The notes: a model not told the origin generated them from the letters alone. Shown: positions 26,576 through 37,162, counted from the first letter of the stretch. The stretch: DNA of 64,000 bases from Allobosea sp. Leaf344 (GCF_001426225.1 NZ_LMRT01000015.1:66025-130024), one strand, 5' to 3'. Numbers and translations: made by a program.

Positions 26576-27765
26576 GCGAGCCGAACAGGGCGCGGCCGGC
26601 CCCGGACGCGCCGCGCCGGGTGTCGCCGGGCAGCGTGCGCCGCGCCTTCCAGCCCTGGAACGAGCCGCAGGCCCGGCCGATCGTCGAGTTCCGGCAGGTG
26701 GTCAAGCGCTTCGGCGCTGTGACGGCGGTCGACCATGTCTCCCTCGCGCTCTATCCGCGCGAGTTCTTCGCGCTGCTCGGCGCCTCCGGCTGCGGCAAGA
26801 CCACGCTGATGCGGATGCTGGCCGGGTTCGAGACGCCCGATGCAGGCGAGATCCTGCTCGACGGCGTCGACATCACGGCGGTGCCGGCGCATCTGCGCCC
26901 GGTCAACATGATGTTCCAGTCCTATGCGCTGTTCCCGCATCTCAGCGTCGCCGACAACATCGCCTATGGGCTGAAGCGCGAGGGGCTGCCGAGGCCGGAG
27001 ATCGCCCGCCGGGTCGAGGAGATGCTGGCGCTGGTCAAGCTCGAGGGCTTGGGCCGCCGCAAGCCCGACCAGCTCTCCGGCGGGCAGCGGCAGCGTGTCG
27101 CGCTCGCCCGCTCCCTCGCCAAGCGGCCGAAGCTGCTCCTGCTGGACGAGCCGATGGCGGCGCTGGACCGCAAGCTGCGCGAGGCGACGCAATTCGAGCT
27201 GATGGATCTGCAGAGCGAACTCGGCACGACCTTCATGGTGGTGACGCATGATCAGGACGAGGCCATGACCATGGCCGACCGGATGGCGGTGATGGAACGC
27301 GGCCGCCTGCTCCAGATCGCGCCGCCGGACCTGATCTACGAGGCGCCGGCCAACCGCTACGTCGCCGAATTCGTCGGCGACATCAATGTGTTCGAGGCCC
27401 GGATCCGGGCCGTCGAGGGCGAGCTGGTCAGCGCCGACGCGCCGCTGATCGGCGCGATCGCCTTCGACGAGGAGGCCGTGCGGCTCGCCGCGGGCGAGAG
27501 CGTCGCCATCGGCCTGCGGCCCGAAAAGATCATGCTGAGCCATGAGGAGCCGCCCCAGCCGGTCAACAAGGTCCGCGGCGAGATCTGGGATATCGGCTAT
27601 CTCGGCGACATGACCATGGTCCAGGTGATGATCGGCGGCGATGCGGGCCGGCTGTTGAAGGTCTCGCTGACCAACAGCACCCGCCGGATCGCCAGGCCCT
27701 TCGCCTGGGAGGATGAGGTCTGGCTGTCCTGGGACGTCGAGGCCGGGCTGGTCCTGCCGCCATGA
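26572..27765 (+). CDS. potG: Polyamine-type ABC transporter ATPase
   Basis: A 397-residue cytoplasmic ATPase that energises polyamine uptake. Walker A GASGCGKTT is at residues 70-78, the signature LSGGQRQR at 168-175, and Walker B LLLLDEPMAALD ends at D192/E193, with the H-loop in VVTHDQDEAM. The C-terminal 120 residues form a TOBE regulatory domain. The first 38 residues are a proline/arginine-rich extension. The gene overlaps potF and potH by four bases at each end, so the operon is strictly coupled. Confidence 0.94.
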   Translation: MSEPNRARPAPDAPRRVSPGSVRRAFQPWNEPQARPIVEFRQVVKRFGAVTAVDHVSLALYPREFFALLGASGCGKTTLMRMLAGFETPDAGEILLDGVDITAVPAHLRPVNMMFQSYALFPHLSVADNIAYGLKREGLPRPEIARRVEEMLALVKLEGLGRRKPDQLSGGQRQRVALARSLAKRPKLLLLDEPMAALDRKLREATQFELMDLQSELGTTFMVVTHDQDEAMTMADRMAVMERGRLLQIAPPDLIYEAPANRYVAEFVGDINVFEARIRAVEGELVSADAPLIGAIAFDEEAVRLAAGESVAIGLRPEKIMLSHEEPPQPVNKVRGEIWDIGYLGDMTMVQVMIGGDAGRLLKVSLTNSTRRIARPFAWEDEVWLSWDVEAGLVLPP

Positions 27766-28670
27766 GCCGTTCCGCCGGCGCGGCGAGGCGCGTCCTCGTC
27801 GCCATTCCCTATCTCTGGCTGGGGCTGTTCTTCCTGCTCCCCTTCGCCATCGTGCTGCGCATGGCGCTTTCGGACGCGGCCACCGCCTTGCCGCCTTACG
27901 CGCCGCATTTCGAGGGGCCGGGCCAGCTCGGGGCGTTTCTGGCGGCGCTGGATCTCGAGAATCTGCAGCTGCTGTTCGCCGATGCGCTGTACTGGCAGAG
28001 CTACCTCACCTCGCTGCGGATCGCCGCGCTGACGACGCTAAGCGCGCTCATGATCGGCTATCCCCTGGCCTATGCGATGGCCGCCGCGCCGCGACGCTGG
28101 CAGGGCCTGCTGGTGCTGCTCGTCATCCTGCCCTTCTGGACCTCCTTCCTGATCCGGGTCTACGCCTGGGCGGGGATCTTGCGACCGGACGGCCTGCTCG
28201 ACGCCGCCTTGATGGGGCTCGGCCTGACGAGCGAGCCGCTGCGCCTGCTCAACACCGAGGCGGCCGTGCTGATCGGCATGGTCTATTCCTATCTGCCCTT
28301 CATGGTGCTGCCGCTCTACGCGACGCTGCAGAAGCTCGACCCGTCTTTGCTGGAAGCGGCCGCCGATCTCGGCGCCACCCCCGCCGCGGCCTTCCGGACC
28401 GTGACGCTGCCCCTGTCGCTGCCCGGCATCCTGGCCGGCGCGGCGCTGGTCTTCATTCCCGCCATCGGCGAATTCGTCATTCCCGATCTGCTGGGCGGGC
28501 CGGAAACCGGGATGATCGGCAAGGTGCTGTGGACGGAGTTCTTCTCCAATCGCGACTGGCCCCTCGCCTCGGCGGTGGCGATCGTCCTGCTGCTCGTGCT
28601 GGTCCTGCCGCTGGCTCTGCTGCAGCGGTGGCAGATGGCGCGCGCCGGCCGCGCCGGAGACGGGCCATGA
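27762..28670 (+). CDS. potH: Polyamine-type ABC transporter permease
   Basis: A 302-residue inner-membrane permease with six hydrophobic segments, starting at about residue 14 (VAIPYLWLGLFFLLPFAIVL). The cytoplasmic EAA loop, AAADLGATPAAAFRTVTLPL near residue 205, couples the subunit to the ATPase. The large periplasmic loop after helix 1 is typical of PotB/PotH. It pairs with PotI to make the translocation channel. The gene sits third in the operon with four-base overlaps both sides. Confidence 0.93.
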   Translation: MSRSAGAARRVLVAIPYLWLGLFFLLPFAIVLRMALSDAATALPPYAPHFEGPGQLGAFLAALDLENLQLLFADALYWQSYLTSLRIAALTTLSALMIGYPLAYAMAAAPRRWQGLLVLLVILPFWTSFLIRVYAWAGILRPDGLLDAALMGLGLTSEPLRLLNTEAAVLIGMVYSYLPFMVLPLYATLQKLDPSLLEAAADLGATPAAAFRTVTLPLSLPGILAGAALVFIPAIGEFVIPDLLGGPETGMIGKVLWTEFFSNRDWPLASAVAIVLLLVLVLPLALLQRWQMARAGRAGDGP

Positions 28671-29455
28671 GGCGGCTCGGCCCGGGCCTGCTGCTGGCGC
28701 TGATCGCCGGTTTCGCCTTTCTCTATCTGCCGATCGTGGCGCTGATCGCCTATTCCTTCAACGCCTCGCGGCTGGTCACCGTCTGGGGCGGCTTCTCCAC
28801 CCGCTGGTATCACGCCCTGCTCGACAACCAGCCCTTGCTCGATGCCGCCTGGCTCAGCATCCGCCTGGCGCTGGTCTCGGCGACGCTCGCCACCTGCCTC
28901 GGCACGCTGGCGGCGCTGGCACTGGCGCGATATGGCCGGTTCCGCGGGCGGACGCTTTTCTCCGCCATGGTGGTGGCGCCGCTGGTCATGCCGGAGGTCA
29001 TCACCGGCCTGTCGCTGCTCTTGCTGTTCGTGGCCGCCGATGTCGAGCGCGGCTTCTGGACCGTCACCATCGCCCATGCCACGCTCGGTCTCGGCTTCGC
29101 CTGCATCGTGGTTCAGGCCAGGCTGGTCGGCTTCGAGCGGTCGCTGGAGGAGGCGGCGCAGGATCTCGGCGCGACCCCGCTGGTGACCTTCGCCACCGTG
29201 ACGCTGCCGCTGATCTGGCCCTCGGTGGCGGCCGCCTGGATGCTCGCCTTCACCCTCTCGCTGGACGATCTCGTCATCGCCAGCTTCACCAGCGGCCCTG
29301 GCGCGACCACCCTGCCGATGCGGCTCTATTCGGCGGTCCGCCTCGGTGTCTCGCCGGAGATCAACGCCGCCTGCACGATCATGATCGCGGCCGTCGCCGT
29401 GGCGGTGATCGCCTCCTCGCTGCTGCTGAAGCGGCAGCGCCTGGCCGCGGGATAA
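28667..29455 (+). CDS. potI: Polyamine-type ABC transporter permease, second subunit
   Basis: A 262-residue inner-membrane permease of the PotC/PotI group with six predicted membrane helices. YLPIVALIAYSFNASRLV near residue 20 is the subfamily opening, and the EAA loop EEAAQDLGATPLVTFATVTL lies near residue 165. The LDDLVIASFTSGPGATTLPM region near the end is highly typical of PotI. Its ATG overlaps the potH stop. It is the last gene of potFGHI; no clear terminator with a U-tract follows before the next gene. Confidence 0.93.
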   Translation: MRRLGPGLLLALIAGFAFLYLPIVALIAYSFNASRLVTVWGGFSTRWYHALLDNQPLLDAAWLSIRLALVSATLATCLGTLAALALARYGRFRGRTLFSAMVVAPLVMPEVITGLSLLLLFVAADVERGFWTVTIAHATLGLGFACIVVQARLVGFERSLEEAAQDLGATPLVTFATVTLPLIWPSVAAAWMLAFTLSLDDLVIASFTSGPGATTLPMRLYSAVRLGVSPEINAACTIMIAAVAVAVIASSLLLKRQRLAAG

Positions 29456-29504
29456 ACGCCGGCTGAATACCCGCCTCAACCGCCATTCAGCCGCATCATG
29501 CGAC

Positions 29505-29548
29505 GGTCCTGATCAGGGCGGGGATGACCTCCGCCCGCCAACAGGACC
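29505..29548 (+). promoter_or_regulatory. Nested hairpin that pairs the Shine-Dalgarno of the next gene
   Basis: The outer stem pairs GGTCCTG (29505-29511) perfectly with CAGGACC (29542-29548). The inner stem pairs 29516-29523 with 29529-29536 (eight pairs, one G-U) around a five-base loop. The AGGA at 29543-29546, eight bases before the ATG at 29555, lies entirely in the outer stem. Folded, the RNA would block ribosome binding, so it could be a thermometer or a protein-controlled switch; alternatively it is a terminator-like stem ending the pot operon, though no U-tract follows. Confidence 0.45.
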
Positions 29549-29554
29549 TAACCC

Positions 29555-29824
29555 ATGTCCCGCATCAGCCTCACCACCAGCCTGACCACCCTCGTCATCG
29601 GCGCGGCAGCGCTGGCGGGATCGAGCCTCATGAGCGCAGCCCCGGCCGCGGCCTGGGACGGCCGTCCGGGCCCCGGCTTCGAGCGCGGCCACGTCTTCCG
29701 CCCGGCTCCGCCCGTCCATCACGGCTATTGGGGCCATCGTCACTGGCGCCGCCATCATGACGGCTACGGCTTCCGTGCGCCGCCGCCGCCGCGCTATGGC
29801 TACGGCTATGGCGGCTGGCGCTGA
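29555..29824 (+). CDS. Small secreted Gly/His/Tyr-rich protein
   Basis: An 89-residue protein with a Sec signal peptide, cleaved after APAAA near residue 33. The mature part is only about 56 residues and low in complexity: HHGYWGHRHWRRHHDGYG and a terminal PPPPRYGYGYGGW. Such histidine- and tyrosine-rich small exported proteins are frequent in rhizobia and may bind metals or stay in the envelope; no function is known to me. Its Shine-Dalgarno AGGA is buried in a hairpin (29505-29548). It follows potI by 99 bases and converges with mutB. Confidence 0.65.
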   Translation: MSRISLTTSLTTLVIGAAALAGSSLMSAAPAAAWDGRPGPGFERGHVFRPAPPVHHGYWGHRHWRRHHDGYGFRAPPPPRYGYGYGGWR

Positions 29825-29840
29825 CGGCGGCGCCGGGGGG

Positions 29841-29870
29841 AGGCGGGGCCGCGCCGGCGCGCACCCGCCT
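29841..29870. terminator. GC-rich stem between two convergent genes
   Basis: AGGCGGG at 29841-29847 pairs exactly with CCCGCCT at 29864-29870, with a palindromic GCGCCGGCGC between them. The stem lies in the 49-base gap between the small secreted protein and mutB, where a bidirectional terminator would fit. Neither strand has a clear U-tract after the stem, so intrinsic termination is uncertain. Confidence 0.35.
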
Positions 29871-29873
29871 CCG

Positions 29874-32033
29874 CTATTCCGCGGCGCTGCGCTGGGCATA
29901 GCCCAGCCGCTGGTTCAGCTCGATCAGCAGCTTCTCGGCGGCGTCGGCGATCACCGTTCCCGGCGGGAAGATGGCGCTGGCGCCGGCCTGGATCAGCGTG
30001 TCGAAATCCTGGGGCGGGATCACGCCGCCCACGACGATCATGATCTCCGGCCGGCCCGCTTCCGCCAGAGCCTGCCTGAGCTCCGGCACCAGTGTCAGAT
30101 GCCCCGCCGCGAGCGACGAGACCCCGACGATATGGACGTCGTTCTCCACCGCCTGCCGCGCCGCCTCGCCCGGTGTCGCGAAGAGCGGCCCGATATCGAC
30201 GTCGAAGCCGAGATCGGCGAAGGCCGAGGCGATGACCTTCTGGCCGCGATCATGGCCGTCCTGGCCCATTTTCGCGACGAGGATGCGCGGGCGGCGCCCA
30301 TCCGCCTCCTCGAACGCCTCGGTCATCATCTGCACGCGCGTGACGGCAGGGTTCATGGTGCCGACCTCCCGCTTGTAGACGCCGGAGATCGATTTGATCT
30401 CGGCGCGATGGCGGCCGAAGACCTGCTCCATCGCCATGGAAATCTCGCCGACCGTCGCCTTGGCGCGGGCGGCCTTGACCGCCAGGTCGAGCAGATTGGC
30501 GTCTCCCGCCGCGCCCTGCGTCAGCGCGGTCAGCGCCGCCTGAACATCGGCCTCGCTGCGTTCGGCGCGCAGCCGGCGCAGCTTGTCGAGCTGCTGCGCC
30601 CGGACCGAGGCGTTGTCGACCTTGAGCACGTCGATGCTGGCCTCGTTCTCCGGCTTGTAGAGATTGACGCCGATGATCGCCTGCTGGCCGCCATCGATCC
30701 GCGCCTGCGTCTTGGCCGCCGCTTCCTCGATGCGCAGCTTCGGGATGCCGGCCTCGATCGCTTTGGCCATGCCGCCCAGCGCCTCGACCTCCTGGATATG
30801 CGCCCAGGCCTTGGCGGCGAGCTCCGCCGTCAGCCGCTCGACGTAATAGGAGCCGCCCCAGGGATCGATGATGCGGCTGGTGCCGCTCTCTTGCTGCAGC
30901 AGGATCTGCGTGTTGCGGGCGATGCGAGCCGAGAAATCGGTGGGCAGCGCCAGCGCCTCGTCGAGCGCGTTGGTATGCAGCGACTGGGTATGGCCCTGCG
31001 TCGCCGCCATCGCCTCGATCATCGTGCGCGGCACGTTGTTGAACACGTCCTGCGCCGTCAACGACCAGCCGGAGGTCTGGCAATGGGTGCGCAGCGGCAG
31101 GGATTTCTCGTTCTGCGCGCCGAAATCCTTGACGAGCCTCGCCCAGATCAGCCGCGCCGCCCTGAGCTTCGCCACCTCCATGAAGAAATTCATGCCGATG
31201 GCCCAGAAGAAGGAGAGGCGCGGCGCGAAGGCGTCGACGCCCAGCCCCGCCCGCTGGCCGGCGCGGATATATTCCACCCCGTCCGCGAGCGTGTAGCCGA
31301 GCTCCAGATCCTGCGTCGCTCCCGCTTCCTGCATGTGGTAGCCGGAAATCGAGATCGAGTTGAATTTCGGCATATTGGCCGAGGTGTAGGAGAAGATGTC
31401 GCCGATGATCCGCATCGAAGGGGCGGGCGGGTAGATATAGGTGTTGCGGACCATGAACTCCTTGAGGATGTCGTTCTGGATGGTCCCCGACAGCTTCGCC
31501 GCCGGCACGCCCTGCTCCTCCGCCGCCACGATGAACAGCGCCAGGACCGGCAGCACCGCGCCGTTCATGGTCATCGAGACGCTCATCTGGTCGAGCGGGA
31601 TGCCGGAGAACAGCGTGCGCATGTCGTAGATCGAATCGATCGCGACACCCGCCATGCCGACATCGCCGCCGACGCGCGGATGGTCGCTGTCATAGCCGCG
31701 ATGCGTCGCGAGATCGAAGGCTACCGACAGGCCCTTCTGCCCCGCCGCCAGATTGCGCCGGTAGAAGGCGTTTGAATCCTCCGCCGTGGAGAAGCCGGCA
31801 TATTGCCGGATGGTCCAGGGCTGGTTGACATACATGGTCGGGTAGGGGCCGCGCAGATAGGGCGCGATGCCGGGAAGCGTCGCGACGAAGGGCAGCCCCT
31901 CGCGATCTTCGGCCGTGTAGAGCGGCTTGACCGGAATGCCTTCCGGCGTCTGCCACGGCTCGGCCGGGATCGGCGCGCTGCCGGAGGCCGGCGGGCTGTA
32001 GGAGAGCGTCGCGAAATCCGGGATGGTCGTCAT
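29874..32033 (-). CDS. mutB: Methylmalonyl-CoA mutase, large catalytic subunit
   Basis: A 719-residue adenosylcobalamin enzyme that interconverts (R)-methylmalonyl-CoA and succinyl-CoA. The N-terminal barrel holds [19 protein letters not shown] and the substrate-binding [16 protein letters not shown]; the C-terminal B12 domain has the DxHxxG motif as D-G-H-D-R-G with the cobalt ligand H594. Length matches the active subunit of the heterodimer. Its ATG, with a strong GGAGGGGG upstream, overlaps the thiD stop by four bases. With mutA and the distant meaB it serves propionate, branched-chain or ethylmalonyl-CoA pathway carbon. Confidence 0.96.
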   Translation of the reverse strand: MTTIPDFATLSYSPPASGSAPIPAEPWQTPEGIPVKPLYTAEDREGLPFVATLPGIAPYLRGPYPTMYVNQPWTIRQYAGFSTAEDSNAFYRRNLAAGQKGLSVAFDLATHRGYDSDHPRVGGDVGMAGVAIDSIYDMRTLFSGIPLDQMSVSMTMNGAVLPVLALFIVAAEEQGVPAAKLSGTIQNDILKEFMVRNTYIYPPAPSMRIIGDIFSYTSANMPKFNSISISGYHMQEAGATQDLELGYTLADGVEYIRAGQRAGLGVDAFAPRLSFFWAIGMNFFMEVAKLRAARLIWARLVKDFGAQNEKSLPLRTHCQTSGWSLTAQDVFNNVPRTMIEAMAATQGHTQSLHTNALDEALALPTDFSARIARNTQILLQQESGTSRIIDPWGGSYYVERLTAELAAKAWAHIQEVEALGGMAKAIEAGIPKLRIEEAAAKTQARIDGGQQAIIGVNLYKPENEASIDVLKVDNASVRAQQLDKLRRLRAERSEADVQAALTALTQGAAGDANLLDLAVKAARAKATVGEISMAMEQVFGRHRAEIKSISGVYKREVGTMNPAVTRVQMMTEAFEEADGRRPRILVAKMGQDGHDRGQKVIASAFADLGFDVDIGPLFATPGEAARQAVENDVHIVGVSSLAAGHLTLVPELRQALAEAGRPEIMIVVGGVIPPQDFDTLIQAGASAIFPPGTVIADAAEKLLIELNQRLGYAQRSAAE

Positions 32034-32887
32034 CTGGAAACCCCCTCCGGCCTGTCCCACCAATGATGGAAATGATGCACCGGCCCGTGCCCGTGGCCAA
32101 CCTTCACCGAATCGGCGGCGGCGATCGCGGCGGTGATGTAGGTCTTGGCATGGCCGACCGCCTCCGGCAGGGCGAGGCCGCGGGCGAGCCCGGCCGTGAT
32201 CGCCGATGACAGGGTGCAGCCCGTGCCATGGGTGTTGAGCGTGTCGTGGCGGGGCGCGGTGAAGCGCTGGCGCTGCCCGCCTGCGAGCAGCAGAAGGTCG
32301 CTGCTGGTCTCGCCGGCTCCATGCCCGCCCTTGACCAGCACATTGGCCGCGCCGAGCGCCGCCAGCCCCTCCGCCTGTGCGGCCATGGCCGCCTCGGTCT
32401 CGGCTAGGCTGGTTTCCAGCAGCGCCGCCGCCTCCGGCAGGTTCGGTGTGACCAGCATCGCCAGCGGGAACAGCCTGCGGCGGATCGCGTCGACCGCGTC
32501 GTCCTCCAGGAGCTTGGCGCCCGAGGCCGCGACCATCACCGGATCGAGCACGATATTGGCGGCCCGATGCCGCTCCAGCCCGTCGGCGACCGCCTCGATC
32601 AGCTCGGCGGTGGCCAGCATGCCGATCTTCACCGCCGCCACGTCGAGATCGCCGAACACCGCATCCATCTGCGCCGTCACGAAGGAGGCGGGCACCGCAT
32701 GGATGGCGCTGACGCCCCGCGTGTTCTGCGCGGTGAGCGCCACGATGACGCTGGCGCCGTAGACCTGATGCGCGGCGAAGGTCTTCAGATCGGCCTGGAT
32801 GCCGGCGCCGCCGCTGGAATCCGAGCCAGCGATGGTCAAGGCGATGGGAGGGGAGGCGCTCACGCTGCTCTTTCCGGTCGAGATCAA
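32030..32887 (-). CDS. thiD: Hydroxymethylpyrimidine/phosphomethylpyrimidine kinase
   Basis: A 285-residue ribokinase-fold enzyme that phosphorylates HMP and HMP-P in thiamine synthesis. [21 protein letters not shown] at the start (shown by its core [13 protein letters not shown]), [14 protein letters not shown] in the middle and [15 protein letters not shown] for the anion hole are all ThiD signatures. The length is typical. It overlaps mutA upstream by four bases and mutB downstream by four, so it lies inside the mutase operon and is translated with it. A pyridoxal kinase function is possible for this fold but the GSDSSGGAG motif favours ThiD. Confidence 0.92.
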   Translation of the reverse strand: MISTGKSSVSASPPIALTIAGSDSSGGAGIQADLKTFAAHQVYGASVIVALTAQNTRGVSAIHAVPASFVTAQMDAVFGDLDVAAVKIGMLATAELIEAVADGLERHRAANIVLDPVMVAASGAKLLEDDAVDAIRRRLFPLAMLVTPNLPEAAALLETSLAETEAAMAAQAEGLAALGAANVLVKGGHGAGETSSDLLLLAGGQRQRFTAPRHDTLNTHGTGCTLSSAITAGLARGLALPEAVGHAKTYITAAIAAADSVKVGHGHGPVHHFHHWWDRPEGVSR

Positions 32888-34782
32888 GTCGGCTGGGCGA
32901 TCGACAGTGCCCGCTCGAGCACCGCCACCGCGTCGCAGCCAGCATAGATGAATTCGCTGACGCCCGCCTCCCTCAGCCCGGCCTCGCTTTCGCCGGGGCG
33001 GCCCGCAAGCCAGATGTCGGCGCCGGCCTGCCGCAGCGCGCGCGCCACTTCAGCGCCTTCCGCGGCATAGGCCGCGTCGGTTCCGCACAGGCAGGCCAGC
33101 CGCGCGCCGGATGCGGTGAAGGCCGAAACCAGCGCGGCGCTGTCGGTGCCGTCGCCCGCCGCGAAACCGTCGCCCACGGGGGCTGCGATCCCGCCCGCCT
33201 CGAACAGATTGCGCGCGAAACCGGCCCGGGCCGTGAAGTCGGCGACGGGCCCGAGCGTCGCCAGGAAGACGCCGGGGCGCCCGCCGGGGCAGGCCTCCGC
33301 CTTGGCGCGCAAGGCCTCGAACGGCTCGGCCAGGCGGCGCGAGGGCAGGGCGAGCGGATTGTCCGTGGCCGGCGCGTTTCCGGCCGGCGCCGCATCAAGC
33401 AGCGTGACCGCGCCCTCCTGCAGGTTCGGATATTCGCTGGTGCCGGTGATCGGCTCGCGCCGCGTGGCGATGGCCTGCGCGCGCCTCTGCCAGGCCTCTT
33501 CCAGCTGCGCCTGCAAGGCCCCGCTCGCCAGGGCCGCGACGACGCCGGGCAGCCCGGACTGCGCCTGCCGCTCCAGCGCCTGCATCGCGGCCCAGCCCTG
33601 TTCGCAGAGCGCTTCCGTCAGCGCCTCGAACCCGCCCGATCCGGCCGCGGGGTCGGCGACCTTGGCGAGATGCGATTCTTCGAGCAGCACCAGCTGCGTA
33701 TTGCGCGCGACCCGCCGGGCGAAGGCGTCAGGCAGGCCCAGCGCCGCCGTGAAGGGCAGCACGGTGAGGCTATCGGCCCCGCCGATGCCGGCCGAGAAGG
33801 TCGCCACCGTCGCGCGCAGCATGTTGACCCAGGGGTCGCGCCGGGTCAGCGAGCGCCAGGCCGTCTCCGCATGCAGCACCATGCTGCTCGGGGCGAGGCC
33901 GCAGGCCTCCTGGATCCGGGCCCAGAGCAGCCGTGCCGCCCGGAACTTGGCGATGGTCAGGAACTCGTCGGTATCGGCGACCATTAGGAAAGAGAGCGCG
34001 TCGCGGGCCTCGGCGAGCGAAAACCCCTCCGCCTCCAGCAGCCTGAGATAGGCGATGGCGGTCGCCATGGCGATGCCGAGCTCCTGCGCCTCGCTCGCGC
34101 CGGCCTCGTGGCATGGGCGCAGATCGACCGTGACGAAGGGGCCCCGGAAACCCTGCCGCTGCAACTGCCGGATCGTCTCCGCCAGCTGCCGTCCGCAGGC
34201 GTTCCACGAATGCGGCGCAGCCCCCGAGGCGGCGAAGCTGCCGATCGGATCCAGCCCGAAATCGATCTGCGTCCGGGCCGGCGCCAGCCGCCTCTCGGCG
34301 ACCAGCTGCGCCAGGAGGAGCGCCTTCTCCGGTCCCTGCGGCAGCGGGTCGATCCGCAGCCGGATCAGCTCGAGCATCACCCCATCCAGCGCCCGGTCCA
34401 GCGCCGCGACGTCATCCGCCTGCAGCCCGTAGCCGCGGGCGGCCGGCGCCCCGGCGAAGCTCAGGGCCAGCGCATCCGCCCCGCCTTCGAGATCGGCCAG
34501 AGCGAGGTCGCGGGCATGGGCGGGATCGGGATGGTCGAGCCGGGCGGTGACGCGCCAGCGGCCCGTCTCCCCGCGCAGCTGCCGCGCCAACGGGGCCGCC
34601 GCCGGATAGAGCGGCTCGATGCGCAGGCCGTCGGCGCTGCGCGAGACCAGCCGCTTCTCGAAATCGCCGCCCTTCAGCACCTTATCGACCGCGGCCCGCC
34701 ACTGCCCGAGCTCGGGGGTGGGGAAAGCCGCCATGAAGGGCAGGTCCGAGGCCGAGACCTCTGGGGCTGAGACCGTTGTCAT
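32884..34782 (-). CDS. mutA: Methylmalonyl-CoA mutase, small non-catalytic subunit
   Basis: A 632-residue partner of MutB. The barrel domain is clear ([56 protein letters not shown] shown by cores). In the C-terminal B12-like domain the position of DxHxxG is occupied by [11 protein letters not shown], so no cobalamin ligand is present, as in other MutA subunits. It is structural, stabilising the heterodimer. GGGAG sits 12 bases before the ATG at 34782. It is first in mutA-thiD-mutB; a terminator about 100 bases upstream separates it from the preceding gene. Confidence 0.92.
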   Translation of the reverse strand: MTTVSAPEVSASDLPFMAAFPTPELGQWRAAVDKVLKGGDFEKRLVSRSADGLRIEPLYPAAAPLARQLRGETGRWRVTARLDHPDPAHARDLALADLEGGADALALSFAGAPAARGYGLQADDVAALDRALDGVMLELIRLRIDPLPQGPEKALLLAQLVAERRLAPARTQIDFGLDPIGSFAASGAAPHSWNACGRQLAETIRQLQRQGFRGPFVTVDLRPCHEAGASEAQELGIAMATAIAYLRLLEAEGFSLAEARDALSFLMVADTDEFLTIAKFRAARLLWARIQEACGLAPSSMVLHAETAWRSLTRRDPWVNMLRATVATFSAGIGGADSLTVLPFTAALGLPDAFARRVARNTQLVLLEESHLAKVADPAAGSGGFEALTEALCEQGWAAMQALERQAQSGLPGVVAALASGALQAQLEEAWQRRAQAIATRREPITGTSEYPNLQEGAVTLLDAAPAGNAPATDNPLALPSRRLAEPFEALRAKAEACPGGRPGVFLATLGPVADFTARAGFARNLFEAGGIAAPVGDGFAAGDGTDSAALVSAFTASGARLACLCGTDAAYAAEGAEVARALRQAGADIWLAGRPGESEAGLREAGVSEFIYAGCDAVAVLERALSIAQPT

Positions 34783-34884
34783 GCGCGAAGATGCTCCCGG
34801 TGATCCCGCATTGTGCAGTCGCGGGCGGTTGATTGCCATGGGCAGCCATCGGGCGCCATGCCTACTTCGTCGCAACGCGATTAC

Positions 34885-34915
34885 GCAAAACGACAATGCC
34901 GCCTCGCGGCGGCAT
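34885..34915 (-). terminator. Rho-independent terminator after the DUF2267 gene
   Basis: On the minus strand, ATGCCGCC (34915-34908) pairs perfectly with GGCGGCAT (34903-34896) around a four-base loop and is followed by TGTCGTTTTG. The eight-pair GC stem plus a four-T run lies 25 bases after the stop of the DUF2267 gene, so it should end that transcript and leave the mutA operon with its own promoter. Confidence 0.6.
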
Positions 34916-34940
34916 CGAAGAGCCGATACGGGCGTCGATC

Positions 34941-35327
34941 TCAGACGAACTGGCCGAGCCCGGGGATGGCGCCGACGATCGCGCCCATCGTGTCCTCGCC
35001 GGCCTTCTCCCGGCCGACCGCGAACATCTCCTTGGAGACGGACTGGATCTGCCCCATCGACAGCCCCGCCGCCATCAGCTGGCCGCCGAGCGCCATCACG
35101 CCGCCGCCGCCGCCCATCATGCCGCCGACCATGCCCATCAGCCCGCCCTTGCCGCCATCGGCATTGTCCGCGAGCTCCTGGGCGCCGGGCAGGGCGGCCA
35201 TCAGCTGGCCGATCTCGGCCGGGGGACCCTCCTTCTGCAGGAAGGCGAGGATGATGCCGATCGCCTTGCGGGCGGTGGCATCGTCGAGGCCGGATGCGGC
35301 CATGATGCGCGAGACGAGTTCTTCCAT
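34941..35327 (-). CDS. DUF2267-like small protein
   Basis: A 128-residue protein with an N-terminal helical segment [19 protein letters not shown] and [18 protein letters not shown], matching DUF2267-type proteins. The middle (residues about 58-80) is a glycine/methionine-rich linker, [16 protein letters not shown], and the C-terminus ends [10 protein letters not shown]. No catalytic residues or signal peptide are visible, and the function of the family is unknown to me. GGGAG is seven or so bases before the ATG. It diverges from the HerA-like gene and has its own terminator. Confidence 0.7.
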   Translation of the reverse strand: MEELVSRIMAASGLDDATARKAIGIILAFLQKEGPPAEIGQLMAALPGAQELADNADGGKGGLMGMVGGMMGGGGGVMALGGQLMAAGLSMGQIQSVSKEMFAVGREKAGEDTMGAIVGAIPGLGQFV

Positions 35328-35473
35328 CGATTGTCACTCCCATTGGCGCTCTCGCGCGGTCGCGGCGGATAGTTCACATATTGACGATCCAAATCAAGTC
35401 TGCGCCGGACTTCCGCAAACTGGCGCCTTTCGCTACATCCTGTCCTCGCATTCTCGGCAATGGACAGGCGGAC

Positions 35474-37012
35474 ATGATGGCGGAAGACGGCACGATCCTG
35501 ATCGGCAAGAGCTGGAAGCCTGAATCGCTCCTGCTGAAGCTCGCCAACCGCCACGGCCTCGTCACCGGCGCGACCGGCACCGGCAAGACCGTGACCCTGC
35601 AGGTGCTGGCGGAGGGCTTCGCCCGCCATGGCGTGCCGGTCTTCGCCGCCGATATCAAGGGCGATCTGTCGGGCATCGCGGCGCCGGGCGATTCCAAGCC
35701 GCCCTTCGTCAAGCGCGCCCAGGAGATCGGGGTGCCCTATGAGCCCGACCAGTTCACTACCGTGTTCTGGGACGTGTTCGGCGAGCAGGGCCACCCGGTG
35801 CGCGCCACCATCTCCGAAATGGGGCCGCTGCTGCTCTCTCGCCTGCTCGATCTCAACGACACGCAGGAGGGCGTGCTCAACATCGCCTTCCGCATCGCCG
35901 ACGAGAACAAGATGCTGCTGCTCGATCTCAAGGATCTGCGCGCCGTTCTCGCGCATATCGCGGAGAACGCGGCTTCGCTGACGACGCAATACGGCAATGT
36001 CTCGGCGCAGTCGGTCGGGGCGATCCAGCGGCAATTGCTGGTGCTCGAGAACCAGAAGGGGCAGATGTTCTTCGGCGAGCCGGCGCTCGAGATCGGCGAC
36101 CTGATGCGCACCGATCGCGACGGCCGCGGCGTCGTCAACATCATGGCCGCCGACAAGCTGATGGCCAATCCGCGGCTCTACGCCACCTTCCTGCTCTGGC
36201 TGCTGTCGGAGCTGTTCGAGCAATTGCCGGAGGTCGGGGATCTCGACAAGCCGAAGCTGGTCTTCTTCTTCGACGAGGCGCATCTGCTGTTCAACGGCGC
36301 CCCCAAAGTGCTGCTGACGGCGGTGGAACAGGTGGTGCGCCTGATCCGCTCCAAGGGCGTCGGCGTCTATTTCGTGACGCAGAACCCGCTCGACATTCCC
36401 GACACCGTGCTGGCGCAGCTCGGCAACCGCGTCCAGCACGCACTGCGCGCCTTCACCCCGCGGGACCAGAAGGCGGTGCGCGCGGCGGCCGAAACCTTCC
36501 GCCAGAACCCCAAATTCAAGACCGAGGAGGCGATCACGCAGCTCGCCGTCGGCGAGGCGCTGACCTCGACGCTCGAAGGCAAGGGCACGCCGACCATCGT
36601 CGAGCGCACGCTGATCGCGCCCGCCATGGCGCAGGTCGGGCCGATCACCCCCCAGCAGCGCCAGCAGGCGATCGACGCCTCGCCGCTCAAGGGCAAATAC
36701 GAGACGATGATCGACCGCGACTCCGCCTATGAGATGCTGATGGAGCGCAAGGGGCTGAGGCCGGACGGCTCGCCGGTCGAGGCCGGCGCCGGCGGTGGCG
36801 GCATCATGGATACGATCGGCGGCTGGCTCGGCGGCGCGGCCGGCGGCGGCAAGCCGGCGACCGGGCCGGGCAGCCGCGGCGGGCGCGTGCCGCAGACGAT
36901 GACGGAGAAGATCATCACCTCCGCCGCGCGCTCGGTGGCCTCCTCAGTCGGGCGCCAGATCGGCAATGCGATCCTGCGCGGCGTGCTGGGCTCGATGACC
37001 GGCAAACGCTGA
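35474..37012 (+). CDS. HerA-like ATPase (DUF853)
   Basis: A 512-residue P-loop ATPase of the YjgR/DUF853 branch of the HerA-FtsK superfamily. [19 protein letters not shown] has Walker A at residues 32-39; [22 protein letters not shown] (Walker B with the acidic pair) and an arginine-containing [26 protein letters not shown] region (shown by parts) follow. The C-terminal 60 residues are glycine-rich, then end in a basic helix. The activity of DUF853 proteins is unknown; DNA-linked ATP hydrolysis is expected. Tandem ATGs at 35474 and 35477 are preceded by AGGCGG. No NurA nuclease is adjacent. Confidence 0.88.
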   Translation: MMAEDGTILIGKSWKPESLLLKLANRHGLVTGATGTGKTVTLQVLAEGFARHGVPVFAADIKGDLSGIAAPGDSKPPFVKRAQEIGVPYEPDQFTTVFWDVFGEQGHPVRATISEMGPLLLSRLLDLNDTQEGVLNIAFRIADENKMLLLDLKDLRAVLAHIAENAASLTTQYGNVSAQSVGAIQRQLLVLENQKGQMFFGEPALEIGDLMRTDRDGRGVVNIMAADKLMANPRLYATFLLWLLSELFEQLPEVGDLDKPKLVFFFDEAHLLFNGAPKVLLTAVEQVVRLIRSKGVGVYFVTQNPLDIPDTVLAQLGNRVQHALRAFTPRDQKAVRAAAETFRQNPKFKTEEAITQLAVGEALTSTLEGKGTPTIVERTLIAPAMAQVGPITPQQRQQAIDASPLKGKYETMIDRDSAYEMLMERKGLRPDGSPVEAGAGGGGIMDTIGGWLGGAAGGGKPATGPGSRGGRVPQTMTEKIITSAARSVASSVGRQIGNAILRGVLGSMTGKR

Positions 37013-37162
37013 GCCGGTCCTCGCGCCGGCGTGCCGCCTGGCCGCGAATGCCGCGGTCGCACATCGGCCATGCCTTGACCTGCCGCCGGGCGATGGCGGA
37101 GGGTCCGATACCGGGCCGCGGCTTTCGTTCGCCGCCGGCCCTCCTGCGGAAACGAGCATTCC

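Noticed and set aside
27713..28666. In-frame upstream extension of potI over potH
   Set aside because: Low-complexity arginine-rich translation; potI starts at the ATGA overlap at 28667.
32034..32945. In-frame extension of mutB across thiD
   Set aside because: thiD is clearly encoded in another frame, and mutB has a strong Shine-Dalgarno at 32033.
34783..34940. Possible cobalamin or TPP riboswitch before mutA-thiD-mutB
   Set aside because: Only a terminator of the upstream gene is visible; no B12-box or thi-box consensus was found.
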